Source: Perognathus longimembris pacificus (Eukaryota; Chordata; Mammalia; Rodentia; Heteromyidae). From it: a stretch of DNA of 64,000 bases. The number at the start of each line of letters is the position of its first letter. Within the stretch, counting starts at the first letter, position 1. The DNA lies in NCBI RefSeq assembly GCF_023159225.1, contig NC_063162.1, positions 88,937,438-89,001,437 on the forward strand, read 5' to 3'. This document shows positions 1-10,858 of the stretch, in pieces. The notes below the pieces were generated by a model. The model saw nothing but the letters and a program-made list of their open reading frames with translations. It did no database searches and had not been told where the DNA came from. A program made the translations under genes and the position numbers.

Positions 1-1230
1 TTATATGATCAGATGTGCATAACTACTGAGGTATTGCAATCCTCTGCTAGGACTATCCTAGACATGTACTAATTATTACCAATGAGGCAAAACATGGAAT
101 CTACATTTCTTTGGGTCTGGCTCATTTTACTTAATATGATTTCTTCCCAAGTCTTTCCATTTCCTCATGAATGAGGCAATGTCTGATGGAAGCATAGAAT
201 TCCATTGTGTATAATACCACATTTTCTTGACATCTACTGAGGGCATCTGGGTTGATTCCATGTTTTAGCTATGGTAAATAATGCTGCAACTTCCCCATGA
301 ATAAGTGGGCTAAAGACTTAAAGAGAGACTTCTCTTAAGAGGAAATAAGAGTGGCCATAGGTACATGAAGAAATGCTCAACATCTCTGGCCATAAAAGAA
401 ATGCAAAGTGAAACAACATTGAGATTCTACCTCACCCCAGCTAGAATGGCCATTATCAAAACTGTGAAAAACAGATGCTGGCAGAGATGTGTAGGGGATG
501 GCTATTCCTTTAAGACCTGGGGCGGCTGGTTGCTGGCCCATCCCACCTCCTTCCAGGTTCTGCCGGAAGAGATGCCAAACCAGCCCCCGCCTCTCGGCAG
601 CGAGCACGTATGTCACGATGGCACCAGCTGACCCAGAAGGCCGAGCCAAGAGGCCGGGCCTCTGCAGGAAGTTCCGTGACATCACCATGATGTACATGCT
701 CATTAGCCTATCACTAGCACATGGCCAGTCCCTCCCATTCGCTTGTCACTACTGCTATAAGACTGTTAGCACCTCCCTTGAATAAAAAGAATGCTCATTG
801 AAGCTTCTCTGAGAGCCTATGCTGCCTTGCTTCCTTGGCAGGTATAGGGAGGGGGAGGGCTTCTCGCAACCACACTCTGACCGAGGCTGCACGTGGACCT
901 TGCCTCCGCAGTTAATTCCTACTGGCCAGAGGATATGCGTTGAGGGCGATAGGGGACCACATGGAGGGGCAGATAGGCCCAGGATCTCTACACGGATGGA
1001 GGTATAGAGCTTAGCCCGGCAGAGATGTGGCCAAAAGGGAATACTATTAGACTGTTGCTGGGAGTGTAAACTTGTTCAATCACTCTGGAAAGCAGGATGG
1101 AGGTTCCTCAAATGACCCAGCAACCCCTTTTCTGGACGTTTACCCAAAGGATCATGAACAAGGCCATACTAAAACCAGCACAACTATGTTCATTGTAGAT
1201 AGTATTTTCAAAAACATGAAGGACATTTGT
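1..1230 (-). mobile_element. L1 3' fragment with internal inversion, split by a solo LTR
   Basis: The first ~285 bases read as the reverse complement of the 3' end of L1 ORF2 (the complement of the stretch coding for the IWNQP...[13 protein letters not shown] region). From ~288 the orientation flips: 365-490 encodes [14 protein letters not shown], a conserved ORF2 C-terminal segment, on the + strand, and 1022-1217 continues the same ORF2 after the LTR. The opposed halves are typical of 5' inversion (twin priming) during L1 insertion. The 3' end lies at or beyond the window edge, so no left target duplication can be checked. Frames are broken; the copy is dead. Confidence 0.8.
490..1021 (+). 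mobile_element. Solo LTR of an endogenous retrovirus, probably class II (ERVK-like)
   Basis: This 532-bp block interrupts an otherwise continuous L1 ORF2. It starts TGTAGGGG and ends CCCGGCA, giving the TG...CA ends of an LTR, and is flanked by the 6-bp duplication GAGATG (484-489 and 1022-1027). A TATA-like CTATAA at 755-760 and a polyadenylation signal AATAAA at 781-786 set the + orientation. Removing the LTR and one GAGATG rejoins the L1 as GGCAGAGATGTGGCC. Six-bp duplications are usual for class II elements; the family itself I do not recognise. No internal viral sequence is present, so this is the product of LTR-LTR recombination. Short open frames across it are chance. Confidence 0.82.
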
Positions 1231-1344
1231 TTCTAGTCTAGATTTCTAAAGCATGCCAAACTTTCAGGTGAAACATGAGGAAGTTTCCTTTGGTTAAACA
1301 CATGTTTAAAATTATTTTTTATTTGTTCGCTTTTTAAGAAATTG

Positions 1345-1443
1345 TTTTTTTGTTTGATTGGTTGATTTTTAGTGCTGGCAATCAGCCCAAGGGTCTTGCC
1401 TATGGCTGGCAAGAGCTCTACCACTAAGCTATATCCTGGCCCT
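1345..1443 (-). mobile_element. ID-type SINE, monomer
   Basis: Read on the - strand it begins GGGCCAGGATATAGCTTAG, followed by a tRNA-like A-box region and an A-rich tail (T-rich on the + strand at its left). This is the layout of rodent ID elements derived from tRNA-Ala/BC1. Confidence 0.65.
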
Positions 1444-1744
1444 AGATAAAAATTTAAAGTGCATGTCTCAGGAAGTCATGGAGGATACCTCCATACAGAT
1501 GAGGGAATAGGCCAAGAAAGTGGAAGGCATAAGATACTGAAACAAAAAGAGCTGTCACTGTGGGAAGGAGTGGAATAGAAGGGAATCTCCTGGAGACAGG
1601 AGAATGGGGAGCATTTATGCATGAGCTACAGATGGCAATCAGTACTGAGTGGGATAGCACCACTCAGGAGACTGGCTGAGTTCTGCCATCACCAAGTCAC
1701 AGGTCAAGATCAAGTCTTTTAAAAATAGTTTTAAACTACTATTT

Positions 1745-2015
1745 GGCAGTTCTAGGATTTGCATTTGCTAGATAGGTACTCTACCACTTGTTACCCCTAG
1801 CTCCTCAGCACTCTCTCACTTTCTGTCTCTCTCCTTCAGTTATTTTTACTTTTATTTTTTGTAAAGGGGTTTAGCCTCAGACCATGATTCCTTCCTAAAC
1901 CTTCTATACCTAGTTTATTGGTTGTGATGCAACTTGCATGTTAACCATTTCCCAAGACTGACCTCAAATGGCAAATCTCTGCTTCCTGTGTAGCTGGATC
2001 ACACACCTGGCCCTA
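1745..2015 (-). mobile_element. Degenerate B1-dID-like SINE
   Basis: Faint reverse-complement remains of a tRNA-like tail (TCTACCACTTG at ~1781) and a B1-like head (GTAGCTGGATCACACACCTGGCC at its right end) with unrelated insertions between. Very old; boundaries approximate. Confidence 0.4.
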
Positions 2016-2029
2016 AAGCATAATGACCT

Positions 2030-3020
2030 CAAGGTTATTTATGTTGCTGCAAATGACAAATGGTCCTCCTTAGTGCTGCATAGTATTTCACTATGAATCT
2101 ACCACATGATTGTTTTATCTATTCATCTATGGATGAATGTCTGAATTCCTTCTACTTCTTGGCTAGGGTGAACAATCCAGCTGTGAACATGAATTGACAA
2201 AAATCAATTTCAGACCCACTTTCAATTACTTTGGATATATTCAGAAGTAAATTGCTGGACATATAGTAGTCCGATTTTAACTTCACAAGTCCTGGAGTTC
2301 TTTATACATTCTGTTATTAATCCTTATTGGATATATGATTGACAAATATATTAATCAATCTCATACATTTTTTGCTCTGCTTTTTGCTCTGCTGATTGTA
2401 TCATTTGATGCACAAAGCTTTTGAGTTTGATGTCGTCCCATTGACTACTTTTGCCGTTGTTGTTTTGCTATTGATGTTTATATTTAAGAAATCATGGCTA
2501 GTTCAATTATATAAGGATTTCCCCATATTTCTTCCTATGAGCTTTATTGTTTCAGGTCTTAAGTTTAGGTACATAATTCATTTTATTTTCATTTTTGTAG
2601 ATTGTATGAGATAAAGTTCCCACTTCATCTTTTTGGAACTGGATTTGTGTTTCTAGGCACTGTTTTTGAAGACTTGTTTGGCACAATAGTCAAAGATCAT
2701 CTGGCCATTCATGCAGTAGTTTATTTGTGAGTTTTCTGTTCTATCCTACTTGTCTATATATGTTTTTAATGCTACTCCACATTGTTTTGATTACTATAGA
2801 CCTGTAAAATGTTTTCAACTCTGGAAGTGAGTGTCCTACAAATGTATTCCTCTTTTTCAAAATAATTTTGTTTCTTCATAGCTCCTTAAGTTTCTGTGTG
2901 AATCTCAGAGGTTTTCCTATTTCTGCAAAAAATGGGGGAGGGGGATTGTAACATTGATGTGTTGTGTGGATTACTTTAGGCACTACAGACTTTTTACCAA
3001 TCTTTTTAACTGCATAAAAC
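2030..3020 (-). mobile_element. Ancient L1 (L1M-type) ORF2 remnant
   Basis: The + strand follows the antisense of mammalian L1 ORF2 in order: the 'tgctgcaaatgac' segment, 'ggtgaacaatccagctgtgaacatg', the 'gcacaaagcttttgagtttgatgt' segment at ~2410, the 'gtttcaggtctta' segment at ~2550 and 'ttgattactatagacctgtaaa' at ~2790. Many stops and internal deletions make it long dead. The 72-residue open frame at 2396-2614 is an antisense accident. Confidence 0.75.
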
Positions 3021-3034
3021 TATTACTAGAGGAT

Positions 3035-3240
3035 GAGCATTGCACTGTTATCTCAGGAGGCTGAGATCTGCAGGATTGTGATTCAAAAAGTGTGTTAGAC
3101 TCTGTCTCCAAAATGGTCAGCTTGGAGGCATGACTAAAATGTTATAATGCCAGTTGAGAAAACAAGACTAGTAAAAAGCAAGCCCAGTGAGCACAAGTCA
3201 CTGAGTTCAAATCCAGCCACTTGAAAAAAGAAAAAAAAAA
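3035..3240 (+). mobile_element. Degenerate B1-dID-like SINE
   Basis: Contains B1-like 'tctcaggaggctgagatctg' at ~3050 and ends with a tRNA-like B-box segment 'gagttcaaatccagcc' followed by an A-rich tail. Old and diverged. Confidence 0.5.
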
Positions 3241-3519
3241 ACCTTAAAGATGTTGAGTTTAACCAAAATGAGGTTATAAAAACCAAGTGAAAGGTTGGTA
3301 ATCACTGGGATAGAAAATCTATGGCACTTCTTTGTGGAAATTTGTGCTAAAAGGTCATTGGACAGTGTGGAAGATTTAATATAATTGGTAGTAATCTCAT
3401 TCTCAAAGAAAGTAATACAAATTTTATTATAGCACTACAGTGTTTGGCTGTGATTAATATTTGCATGTGCTTAAAATATAACTACTTAATTGCTAATGAA
3501 AAAGTAACATTGAATGTTG

Positions 3520-3632
3520 TAGGGCATACCTGGAACCCTAGCACTTAGAAGTCTGAAGCAGGATGATTATGAGTTTGAGACCAGACTAGATGGGCTACAT
3601 AGTGAAGACCCTGTGTCCAAAACAAATGCATA
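3520..3632 (+). mobile_element. B1 SINE (7SL-derived monomer)
   Basis: Reads as a diverged B1: 'ccctagcacttagaagtctg', then 'gagtttgagaccagactaga', 'gggctacatagtgaagaccct', then an A-rich end. It has the classical murid-like B1 arm and no tRNA-like tail. Confidence 0.7.
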
Positions 3633-3832
3633 ACATATACAAGTAATGAGAAAAGTCACAGTGTAAAGGAGAACTAGATCTTCACTTACACATAACAAGC
3701 AGTCAATAAGGAATAAAAAAATGGCACTATTCTTTGTTGACAGCCATGCTCTCTATCCAGTGTGGGAGTCATTGATCCTATGAGGGTTACCGAGCACAGG
3801 AAGCATGCTGTTAGGGTAAGCTACACATTGAA

Positions 3833-4043
3833 GGCATTTGTTTGTTTTGTTTTTGCCAGTCCTGTGGCTTGAACTCAGGGCCTGAGCACTGTTCCTGGCT
3901 TCTTTTTGCTCAAGGCTAGCAATCTAGCACTTGAGCCACAGCACCACTTCTGGCCTTTTCCATTTATGTGGTGCTGAGGAATCAAACCTAGGGCTTCATG
4001 CATGCTAGGCAAACACTCCAGCACTAGGCCACATTCCCAGCCC
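3833..4043 (-). mobile_element. IDL-Geo dimeric SINE (older type)
   Basis: Reverse copy of the dimer: right monomer 3850-3945, left ID-like monomer 3960-4043. It is flanked by CTACACATTGAA at 3821-3832 and 4044-4055, a 12-bp target duplication. Sequence is several percent off the younger copies. Confidence 0.9.
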
Positions 4044-4089
4044 CTACACATTGAATCTTGGAGACTTAGTACACAAAGACCATACAACA

Positions 4090-4410
4090 TGTCATATTCC
4101 ATTTTCTGCTCTTATCAGACTGGGTATATTATGGCCAATAGGAAGTTTGTTGGTTATGACGTGGATGCCAGGCAGTCCAAGATCCAGGGATTGACCTCTT
4201 GCTGTGTCATAACACTAGGAAGAAATCATGGGGGAGGGGAAGGTGACAAAGGCAAAACTCAATTCCTACCTTTCTAACCTACTCTAAGGAAAACAGCCTT
4301 CATTCATTAATAAGGGACATAATCACTTCTTATAGTTCCACCTCTCAACACTATTACAGTGGTAATTAATTAGCAGAAGCTTTCAAGGGGGGATATTTAA
4401 ATCACTGTAA
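4090..4410 (-). mobile_element. Probable MaLR-type LTR (ERVL-MaLR), antisense
   Basis: On the + strand it follows the antisense pattern of mammalian MaLR LTRs: 'gatgccaggcagtccaagatcc', 'ggacataatcacttcttatagttccacctctcaacactattaca' in pieces, and the closing 'gggggatatttaaatcactgtaac'. Ends are eroded and no duplication is visible. Family assignment is by eye. Confidence 0.5.
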
Positions 4411-4477
4411 CATCTTTATACTGAGTACTTGCTACACGGATATATTCTGAATATACAGGATTAAATAAAAAATTCTA

Positions 4478-4696
4478 GGGGCTGGGGATATGGCCTAGTG
4501 GCAAGACAGCTTGCCTCGTATACATGAGGCCCTGGGTTCGATTCCCCAGCACCACATATACAGAAAATGGCCAGAAGTGGCGCTGTGGCTCAAGTGGCAG
4601 AGTGCTAGCCTTGAGCAAAAGGAAGCCAGGGACAGTGCTCAGGCCCTGAGTCCAAGGCCCAGGACTGGCCAAAAAACAAAAAAAACAAAAAAAATT
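4478..4696 (+). mobile_element. IDL-Geo dimeric SINE
   Basis: Complete dimer: left monomer starts GGGGCTGGGGATATGGCC, has B-box GGTTCGATTCC, then linker and right monomer with GGCGCTGTGGCTCAAG, ending in an A-rich tail. Approximate duplication AAATTCTA / AAATTTCTA around it. Carries the GTATACATGAGGCCCTGGG diagnostic form. Confidence 0.93.
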
Positions 4697-5138
4697 TCTA
4701 TTAAATCTATTTTACCTATTTTTTCAAAATGTGGTTACTAGAAAATAAAGTTACAACATGGCTTGAATTTCCTGTCTGTATTTTGTATTTAATAAACATC
4801 ATTTAAATAAGTAAAACCACATGTACACTGAAGCCATATTGTTTTTAGAAACCAAGTGATAGTATAATGCCAGAAGAAATGGCTGAGATGGTGAGAAGCA
4901 GTTGCTTCTGGAAAAGGAACTGGGAGACAGAATGAAACAGAGAATTACTATATTTTATACTAAGCATTTTATGCATCATTTTACTTTTAAAGTAACTGTA
5001 TATATGGCTACTAGGTAAAACTTAATTTTAATATTTTGTGTACAGTTTCCAGTTAATATATTTAAAGAAACTACGTAATATCCCACTACATTAAGTTATC
5101 ATAAAATTGCTTTAATTAATCCTTGTATTTTGATTAGT

Positions 5139-5520
5139 TGTGTTAGTTAGCTTTTCCATCGCTGTAACAAAATACGTATGATAAATAGCTTATGAGGAGG
5201 ACAGCTTTTTCTGGATAATCCTGTAGAGGTTTCACTTCACAATCACTAGACCCTGTTACTTTTGGTCCTGGAGAACAGCACAAGATGATGGGGAGTGCAT
5301 GGTGGAGCAAAGCTGCTCACTAGGAATAAAGAGTGAAAGAGAGGTGGGGCCAGAGTCCTAATGTCCTCTTCCAGAGCACGCCCCCAAAGACCTCTCTTTC
5401 TTCTAACAGGGCCCCCCTCAAAAGGTTCTACCACCTCCCAGTGGCCCCATCAGCTGAGGAACATATCTCCAACACACAGGCCTGGAGGAGGGTGTCATTT
5501 AATAACCAAATCATAAAAGT
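5139..5520 (-). mobile_element. Probable MaLR-like LTR, antisense
   Basis: Begins 'gtgttagttagcttttccatcgctgtaacaaaatacg' (given here only as its opening motif GTGTTAGTTAGCTTTTCC), runs through a C-rich block 'cacgcccccaaagacctct', 'ggttctaccacctcccag', and ends near 'aataaccaaatcataaaag'. The order matches antisense MaLR LTRs (opening like the reverse of ...GGACTAATAC). Diverged, no visible duplication; another LTR family is possible. Confidence 0.5.
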
Positions 5521-5654
5521 ACTTGAAATTGTTTCTAGAAAGAATCACTTCAATAAACACATCCTAAAACACATCTTTATTATTCTAGATGCAAGATAAA
5601 TATACTAGAGTAATGAAAGTAGACTTATCATTTCTCTCTTAAGAAATTACATTA

Positions 5655-5806
5655 GTGAGGAGACTGAGATCTGAGGATCCCAATCTCCAGACAAATCCTG
5701 GCAATTCTTATCTCCAATTAACAAGCAAAAAGCTCAAAGTAGAGTTGTACCAGCTTTGAGCAAAAGAGCTAAGGGAGACTGGGAGGGTCTGAGTTCAAAC
5801 CCCCCA

Positions 5807-5838
<32 letters not shown>
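5655..5838 (+). mobile_element. Degenerate B1-dID SINE with (CA)n tail
   Basis: B1-like 'gagactgagatctgaggatc', the linker 'ttatctccaattaac', a tRNA-like tail with 'tttgagcaaaagagct' and 'gagttcaaaccccc', passing straight into (CA)n at 5810-5837. The microsatellite sits where the SINE A-tail should be. Confidence 0.6.
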
Positions 5839-5839
<1 letters not shown>

Positions 5840-5910
5840 TATATTAACTTAAACTCTCACAGTATTTACATTTTGATCAATGTTGAATATTACCAAATTG
5901 TAGCCTTCAT

Positions 5911-5914
<4 letters not shown>

Positions 5915-5956
<42 letters not shown>
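5915..5956. repeat. (TG)n microsatellite
   Basis: Uninterrupted TG dinucleotides, about 21 units. Confidence 0.97.
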
Positions 5957-5958
<2 letters not shown>

Positions 5959-6214
5959 TGAAGTTGAGCATGGCAGGAATGTCTTATTGGCCAGTGACTA
6001 TCTCTTGATGTTCTTTGATATTTTCCTTTGGGGGAGGCTTTAAATGATCTGTAAGAATCTATCCATAATTTCATGATGAATTCTTAAGACTTGTACACAT
6101 CAAAGTATTTGTCATTCTAAAGATCAATCCAGAAACATCTGATGTGAAAAGAGATGAGCATGTTAGACAATGTTAGACACATTGTAGAAGGAAAATAACT
6201 TACTTATTTTAGTT

Positions 6215-6412
6215 TAGTTTTGTTTATTTTGTTGTTTGGGGTTGGAACTCAGGACTCTGTGCTTGCTAGGCAGATACTCTCTAGAGCTAAGCCACACCCT
6301 CCAGCCTTTTCCACAGATGCTTTTGAGTTAGTCTTGCCCAGGGCTGTGTTTGGGCCCTAAGCTTATTTTACACTTTGAGATGTAGCTGAATGACAGGCAT
6401 GTGCTATCATGC
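6215..6412 (-). mobile_element. Old ID/B1-like SINE remnants
   Basis: 'gggttggaactcagg', 'cttgctaggcagatactct' and 'gagctaagccacaccctccagcc' are the reverse of an ID-type element; the part to 6412 ('gatgtagctgaatgacaggcatgtg') resembles a reversed B1 head. Diverged. Confidence 0.45.
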
Positions 6413-7108
6413 TTATCATCTTTTTTTTTTTTTGATGGAGTACCTGCTTTATTTTTTTTCTTCTTGTTTATTGTCAAAGTGATGTACAGAGGGGTTACAG
6501 TTTCATATATAAGGCCATAGATACATTTCTTGTACTGTTTGTTACCTTCTCCCTCATTCTCCCCTCCCCCTCTCCCTTTCCCTCTCCCCCCATGAGTTGT
6601 TCAGTTGGTTTACACCAAACAGTTTTGCAAGTATTGCTTTTGTAGTCATTTGTCTTTTTATCCTGTGTCTCTCGATTTTGGTATTCCCTTTCACTTTCCT
6701 AGTTCCAATACCAGTATATACAGTTTCCAATGTACTCAGATAAGGTACAGTGATAGTGCAGGTACAACCACAGGAAGTGCATACAAGAGGATCATCAACA
6801 ATAGAAGCTACGGTTTCACATGGCATGTTGAAAGTAATTACAACAGTGATACATCACTCGTTTCCATAACATGGAGTTCATTTTACTTAGCATTATCTTA
6901 TGCATTTATAGGGGCATGGCTATTAGGCTCTTGTGATCCTCTGCTGTGACTAGCCTAAACCTGTGCTAACCAACAGCCCCCTCAACAAGTGGGCTAAAGA
7001 CTTAAAAAGAGACTTCTCTGATGAGGAAATGAGAATGGCCAAGAGACATATGAAAAAGTGCTCTACATCACTGGCCATAAAAGAAATGCAAATCAAAACA
7101 ACATTGAG

Positions 7109-7257
7109 GGTCTGGGAATATGGCCTAGTGGCAAGAGTGCTTGTCTCCCATACATGAAGCCCTAGGTTCGATTCCTTAGCACCACTTGTGTATATATATA
7201 TACATACATATATATGTATATATGTATGTATATATATGTATATGTATATATATATAC

Positions 7258-7290
<33 letters not shown>

Positions 7291-7418
7291 TACAAAATGG
7301 CCATAAGTGGCGCTGTGGCTCAAGTGGCAGAGTGCTAGCCTTGAGAAAAAGAAGCCAGGGACAGTGCTTAGGTCCTGAGTTCAAGACCCAGGACTGTAAA
7401 AAAAACCAAACATACTAA
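7109..7418 (+). mobile_element. IDL-Geo SINE with microsatellite expanded in its linker
   Basis: Inserted into L1 copy A with the 15-bp duplication CAAAACAACATTGAG (7094-7108, 7419-7433). The left monomer ends 'cagcaccact' and the right begins 'aaaatggccataagtggcgctg'. Between them the usual short linker (catatacagaaaa in other copies) has become ~105 bp of TA/TGTA repeat at 7188-7292. Confidence 0.92.
7188..7292. repeat. (TA)n/(TGTA)n microsatellite inside a SINE
   Basis: Alternating TA with interspersed TG and CA. It starts and ends exactly at the two monomers of the surrounding SINE. Confidence 0.95.
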
Positions 7419-7904
7419 CAAAACAACATTGAGATTCCATCTCACCCCAGTAAGAATGTTCTATATCAAGAAAACTAACAATAATAAATGTTGGAGGGGA
7501 TGTGGCCAAAAGGGAACCCTACTTCATTGTTGGTGGGAATTTAAACTGGTTCAGCCACTCTGGAAAGCAGTATGGAGATTCCTCAGAAGGCTAAACATAG
7601 AGCTCTCCTAGGATCCAGCAGCCCCACTTTTGGGCATCTACCCAAAAGACCACAAACAAGAACACACTAAAGCCACCAGCACAACAACATTCATTGCAGC
7701 ACAATTTGTCAGAGCTAAAATATGGAACCAACCCAGATGCCCTTCAGTAGACAAATGGATCAGGAAAATGTGGTACATATACACAATGGAATTTTATGCC
7801 TCTATCAGAAAGAATGACATTGCCCCATTTGTAAGGAAATGGAAGGACTTGGAAAAAATCATCTTCTTATGATAAGATGGAATCTTACAAAAAATTTTTC
7901 CCCG

Positions 7905-8095
7905 ACTACCCTTGGACCTCAATCTTCCCACACTCAGCTTCCCAAGAAGCTGAGATTACAGACCTGAACAACTTTGCCTGGCTATTTTTGTAACATTTAT
8001 ATAGCCCCAGACTGGCCTACAACTTGTGATCCTCCTGTTGCAGCCTCTTGAGTAGTGGATTAAGGGCACATGACATTCCCACTCCTGCCTCACAA
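7905..8095 (-). mobile_element. Two reversed B1-like units
   Basis: 'cttcccaagaagctgagattacagacc' and 'agccccagactggcctacaacttgtgatcctcctg' plus 'agcctcttgagtagtgg' are antisense B1 motifs, occurring twice in a row. Diverged. Confidence 0.55.
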
Positions 8096-8341
8096 AGAAG
8101 TCATTTAAATAAACAGAACTTTATGTGGCTTAGAAACAAAAAACAAAGCAACCGGTGCCTAGTAATTAGGATGAAGAAAAATTATGCTGGAGTCAAAAGT
8201 AATTTTATGGAAAGAAACAAATTGAGTTTTAGGTCTTAGGCCTTTGTCTGCTTTCTGATCTCTTTGTTCTATTATAGGTTTCCCTAAGTTGTCTTTAACC
8301 TGACTCTCTTCTAGTCTGAATGTTAGACACACACACACTCA

Positions 8342-8376
<35 letters not shown>

Positions 8377-10336
8377 TTATGTACATCTGAAGAAATGATG
8401 AATCAACTCTCCCCCTTCTTGAAGTCTTTCTTTATTCTGCAGTAGCTTAGGAACAGTTGCTGCAGAGACAGGATTTGCCCAGTGTAAGCTGTGTCTGGTT
8501 TAGTAGGGAGGTGTGCAGGTGTGACTAGTCATTCTTAGTCTGCCAAGTAAGTGATGGAGCAGCAGCTGAGAGTACCTTACTTAAATAGCTTTTATGCCTC
8601 CAAGTCAGTAGTAAAATACCTGTGTAAAAATAAAGAAAAAATGTGTCTGTGGTGTGGAGTGGTTGGTAGTGGAGATTTATTAGGTACAAGTCAACACTGA
8701 GCGACAATAGCTAAGAATCTAAAAATAAGTCTTCCTTTACTATTTATGGAAATGCAGCATCAATTCCCACCCCCCCATAACATTATGAACACATATCTTT
8801 ATCACTGGGAGCTTTCCTCTCAGCTACTCAAGGGAAGAGGGTTGAGTATCCTCCTGCCCTTAAGCCCTTCAAATGTTTCTGGGGGAAGGAGAGCTCATTG
8901 GCCATCTTCAGAAAACCTTTGAGTCAGAAGGTTCTTACTTTACTTCATTAAGATAGTTTCCTCTTTTGTCCTATTATGGTTAAGGAAAGATAACCAGTGA
9001 CTATTCATAACCTAATACTCTTCTAAAACCTAACCATAATCTAACACTCAAGCTTCTATCCTGGCTTCTTCAAGTTAATAGAATCCTCCTCTATGATACA
9101 TAATTTTTCTCTCTAGAGCCTTGAGTCCTGGTTTTCTTTTCATATGATACAATATGACACAATTTTATACTGGTATAGAATTGGAAGATGCTGGCTTGTT
9201 TTGTCATTACTGAAATACTTTGTATGTCCTGTCCTATTTCTAACTCCAATCTGAAGCACTAGCCACCAGCAACTACCACCTGATTTGTGAGTGTTGACAT
9301 CATGGTAGCAGACTTTGTTTTTTAGGACTTCAAGATAGAAAAATTAACTGTTATAGCACACTGCAAAAGTCCACCAATTCAGTCACCAGAATTGTGATGT
9401 GAAGTCTGATAGGACAGAAACTTCTTCTAACCCCCAAAGATAATGTGAAAGAGCAGTTCAGACTGCAGGAGTGATTGCATTTGAGCTTGACACAATTTAT
9501 CGTACAGTCAATACCAACACAGTTATGTATAACATGTTACTGATGATTTCTAGTAGAGTGAGGATCCCCACTTCCCATTCCTCCTTGCCTAAGGATAATT
9601 AGGAGAATGCTCTTCTTTCCTTCCTTGCTTTGACTCAGATCTTTCAACTGGCATTACTAAGTTTATGCTGCCAAATTCTTATGCTATGCTGGACAGGATG
9701 GAGATAAGCAGGCTCCCAAGTAAAGGGAATCATTCTTATACTCTCTTTTTGAACTCTTTCAAAGCTGTTTGCACAGTATTTGCCAACTGCCTGACTAGAG
9801 AAGCTTGTTGCCTGACTCTTGTTACTGAGAAATGATCCTCCCTTAATATACACAGCCCTGTTCTGCTCAGATCTCTTTCTTCTGGGGCAATCTAACACCA
9901 AATTCTATTCTTGTCTGCAAACATGCTTCTTACTTCATTTTCTTAAGAATGAGTGTCGTTGTCCCTATTTACAGAACATGCTCAATAGGGAAAAATTGGA
10001 AAACACTGAAAAGCCCAAGGGAAAAACTAGTCTTAATTCTACTACCCTATGATACCCTTAATTCTACTACACTATGATTATCATTTTAGTCTATCATCTT
10101 TCTGTCTGTCTGTCTGTCTTCTCCCAGCCTTTCTAGGCCTATCATACTGTACTTCCTGTCCCATACACTTTAAAATCTGATGATATATTAACCACTTACT
10201 ATTCATGTCAAAATATACGTTCAACAGCATATATATATACACCTCAGCTTTATAAACAGAGATTATTTCCATCTTTTCTATAATTAAAGAGACACTTTCT
10301 TCAGAATACATTCCTAGAAGCAACTCTACAGGGTTA
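8096..10336. other. Unassigned intergenic sequence
   Basis: I see no gene, RNA gene or recognisable transposon in this stretch except the (CA)n at 8326-8374. Base composition is ordinary and AT-rich. Open frames here are short and without known motifs. A small imperfect direct repeat ('ttctactac.ctatgat') lies at ~10036-10078. Confidence 0.6.
8326..8374. repeat. (CA)n microsatellite
   Basis: CA dinucleotides with two CTCA interruptions near 8338-8344. Confidence 0.95.
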
Positions 10337-10352
10337 CACAACCTTTCATTTT

Positions 10353-10583
10353 GTTTGTTTTGTTTTGTTTTGTTTTTTTGTTTGTTTTTTTGGCCAGTCC
10401 TAGGCGTGAACTCCGGGCCCCAGCACTGTCCCTGGCTTCTTTTTTGCTCAAGGCTAGCACTCTGCCACTTGAGCCACAGCGCCACTTCTGGCCATTTTCT
10501 GTATATGTGGTGCTGAGGAATCAAACCCAGGGCCTCATGTATAGGAGGCAAGCACTCTTGCCACTAGCCCATATCCCCAGCCC
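10353..10583 (-). mobile_element. IDL-Geo dimeric SINE
   Basis: Complete reversed dimer with a (TTTTG)n-like tail at the left. Flanked by a perfect 16-bp duplication CACAACCTTTCATTTT (10337-10352, 10584-10599). Confidence 0.95.
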
Positions 10584-10858
10584 CACAACCTTTCATTTTA
10601 AGGCTTCGGTCAGCTTTGCCACCTTGCCCTTCATGAAGGTGCCACCAGTTTGTTTTTCCACAGGCTGTGAATGGCAACATCCATGTCTCAGAACTGTGGC
10701 CAAGACTGTGCACTGACATTTTATAAATCTTTGTCAGATTGGTAAATATAGGTCAGATAGGCTATATGTGGTATTTCATGTCTAATATAGTATTTCTTTA
10801 ATCATGAGTCTGAATATGTTTACATGTATTTCAATTTGACAATTTACTTGCTTCTTTC

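Larger units (their letters stand above)
6415..7865 (-). mobile_element. Internally inverted L1 (copy A), 3' UTR minus, ORF2 end plus
   Basis: From the left: poly(T), then reverse complement of the L1 3' UTR (including the pyrimidine block ~6545-6592, a polypurine tract in the element's sense) to 6970. At 6970/6971 orientation flips and the ORF2 C-terminus reads forward: [17 protein letters not shown] from ~7015, [17 protein letters not shown] near 7770-7815, ending in KWKDLEKII at ~7857. A short repeat ATCATCTT (6415-6422, 7858-7865) may be the target duplication. Between the L1 3' end and the outer poly(T) is a short non-A segment (~6434-6450), possibly a 3' transduction. Frame is broken by a SINE and a stop. 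Confidence 0.85.

Noticed and set aside
365..785. Overlapping open frames of 88-108 residues on both strands
   Set aside because: They run across the L1/LTR boundary; both strands are open at once and no motif or gene context supports them.
10081..10716. Open frames of 156 and 121 residues on opposite strands
   Set aside because: They are translations of the IDL-Geo SINE at 10353-10583. The same peptide phrases recur at 4475, 13649, 19453, 22744, 34724, 54248, 57333 and 63415, as expected from a repeat.
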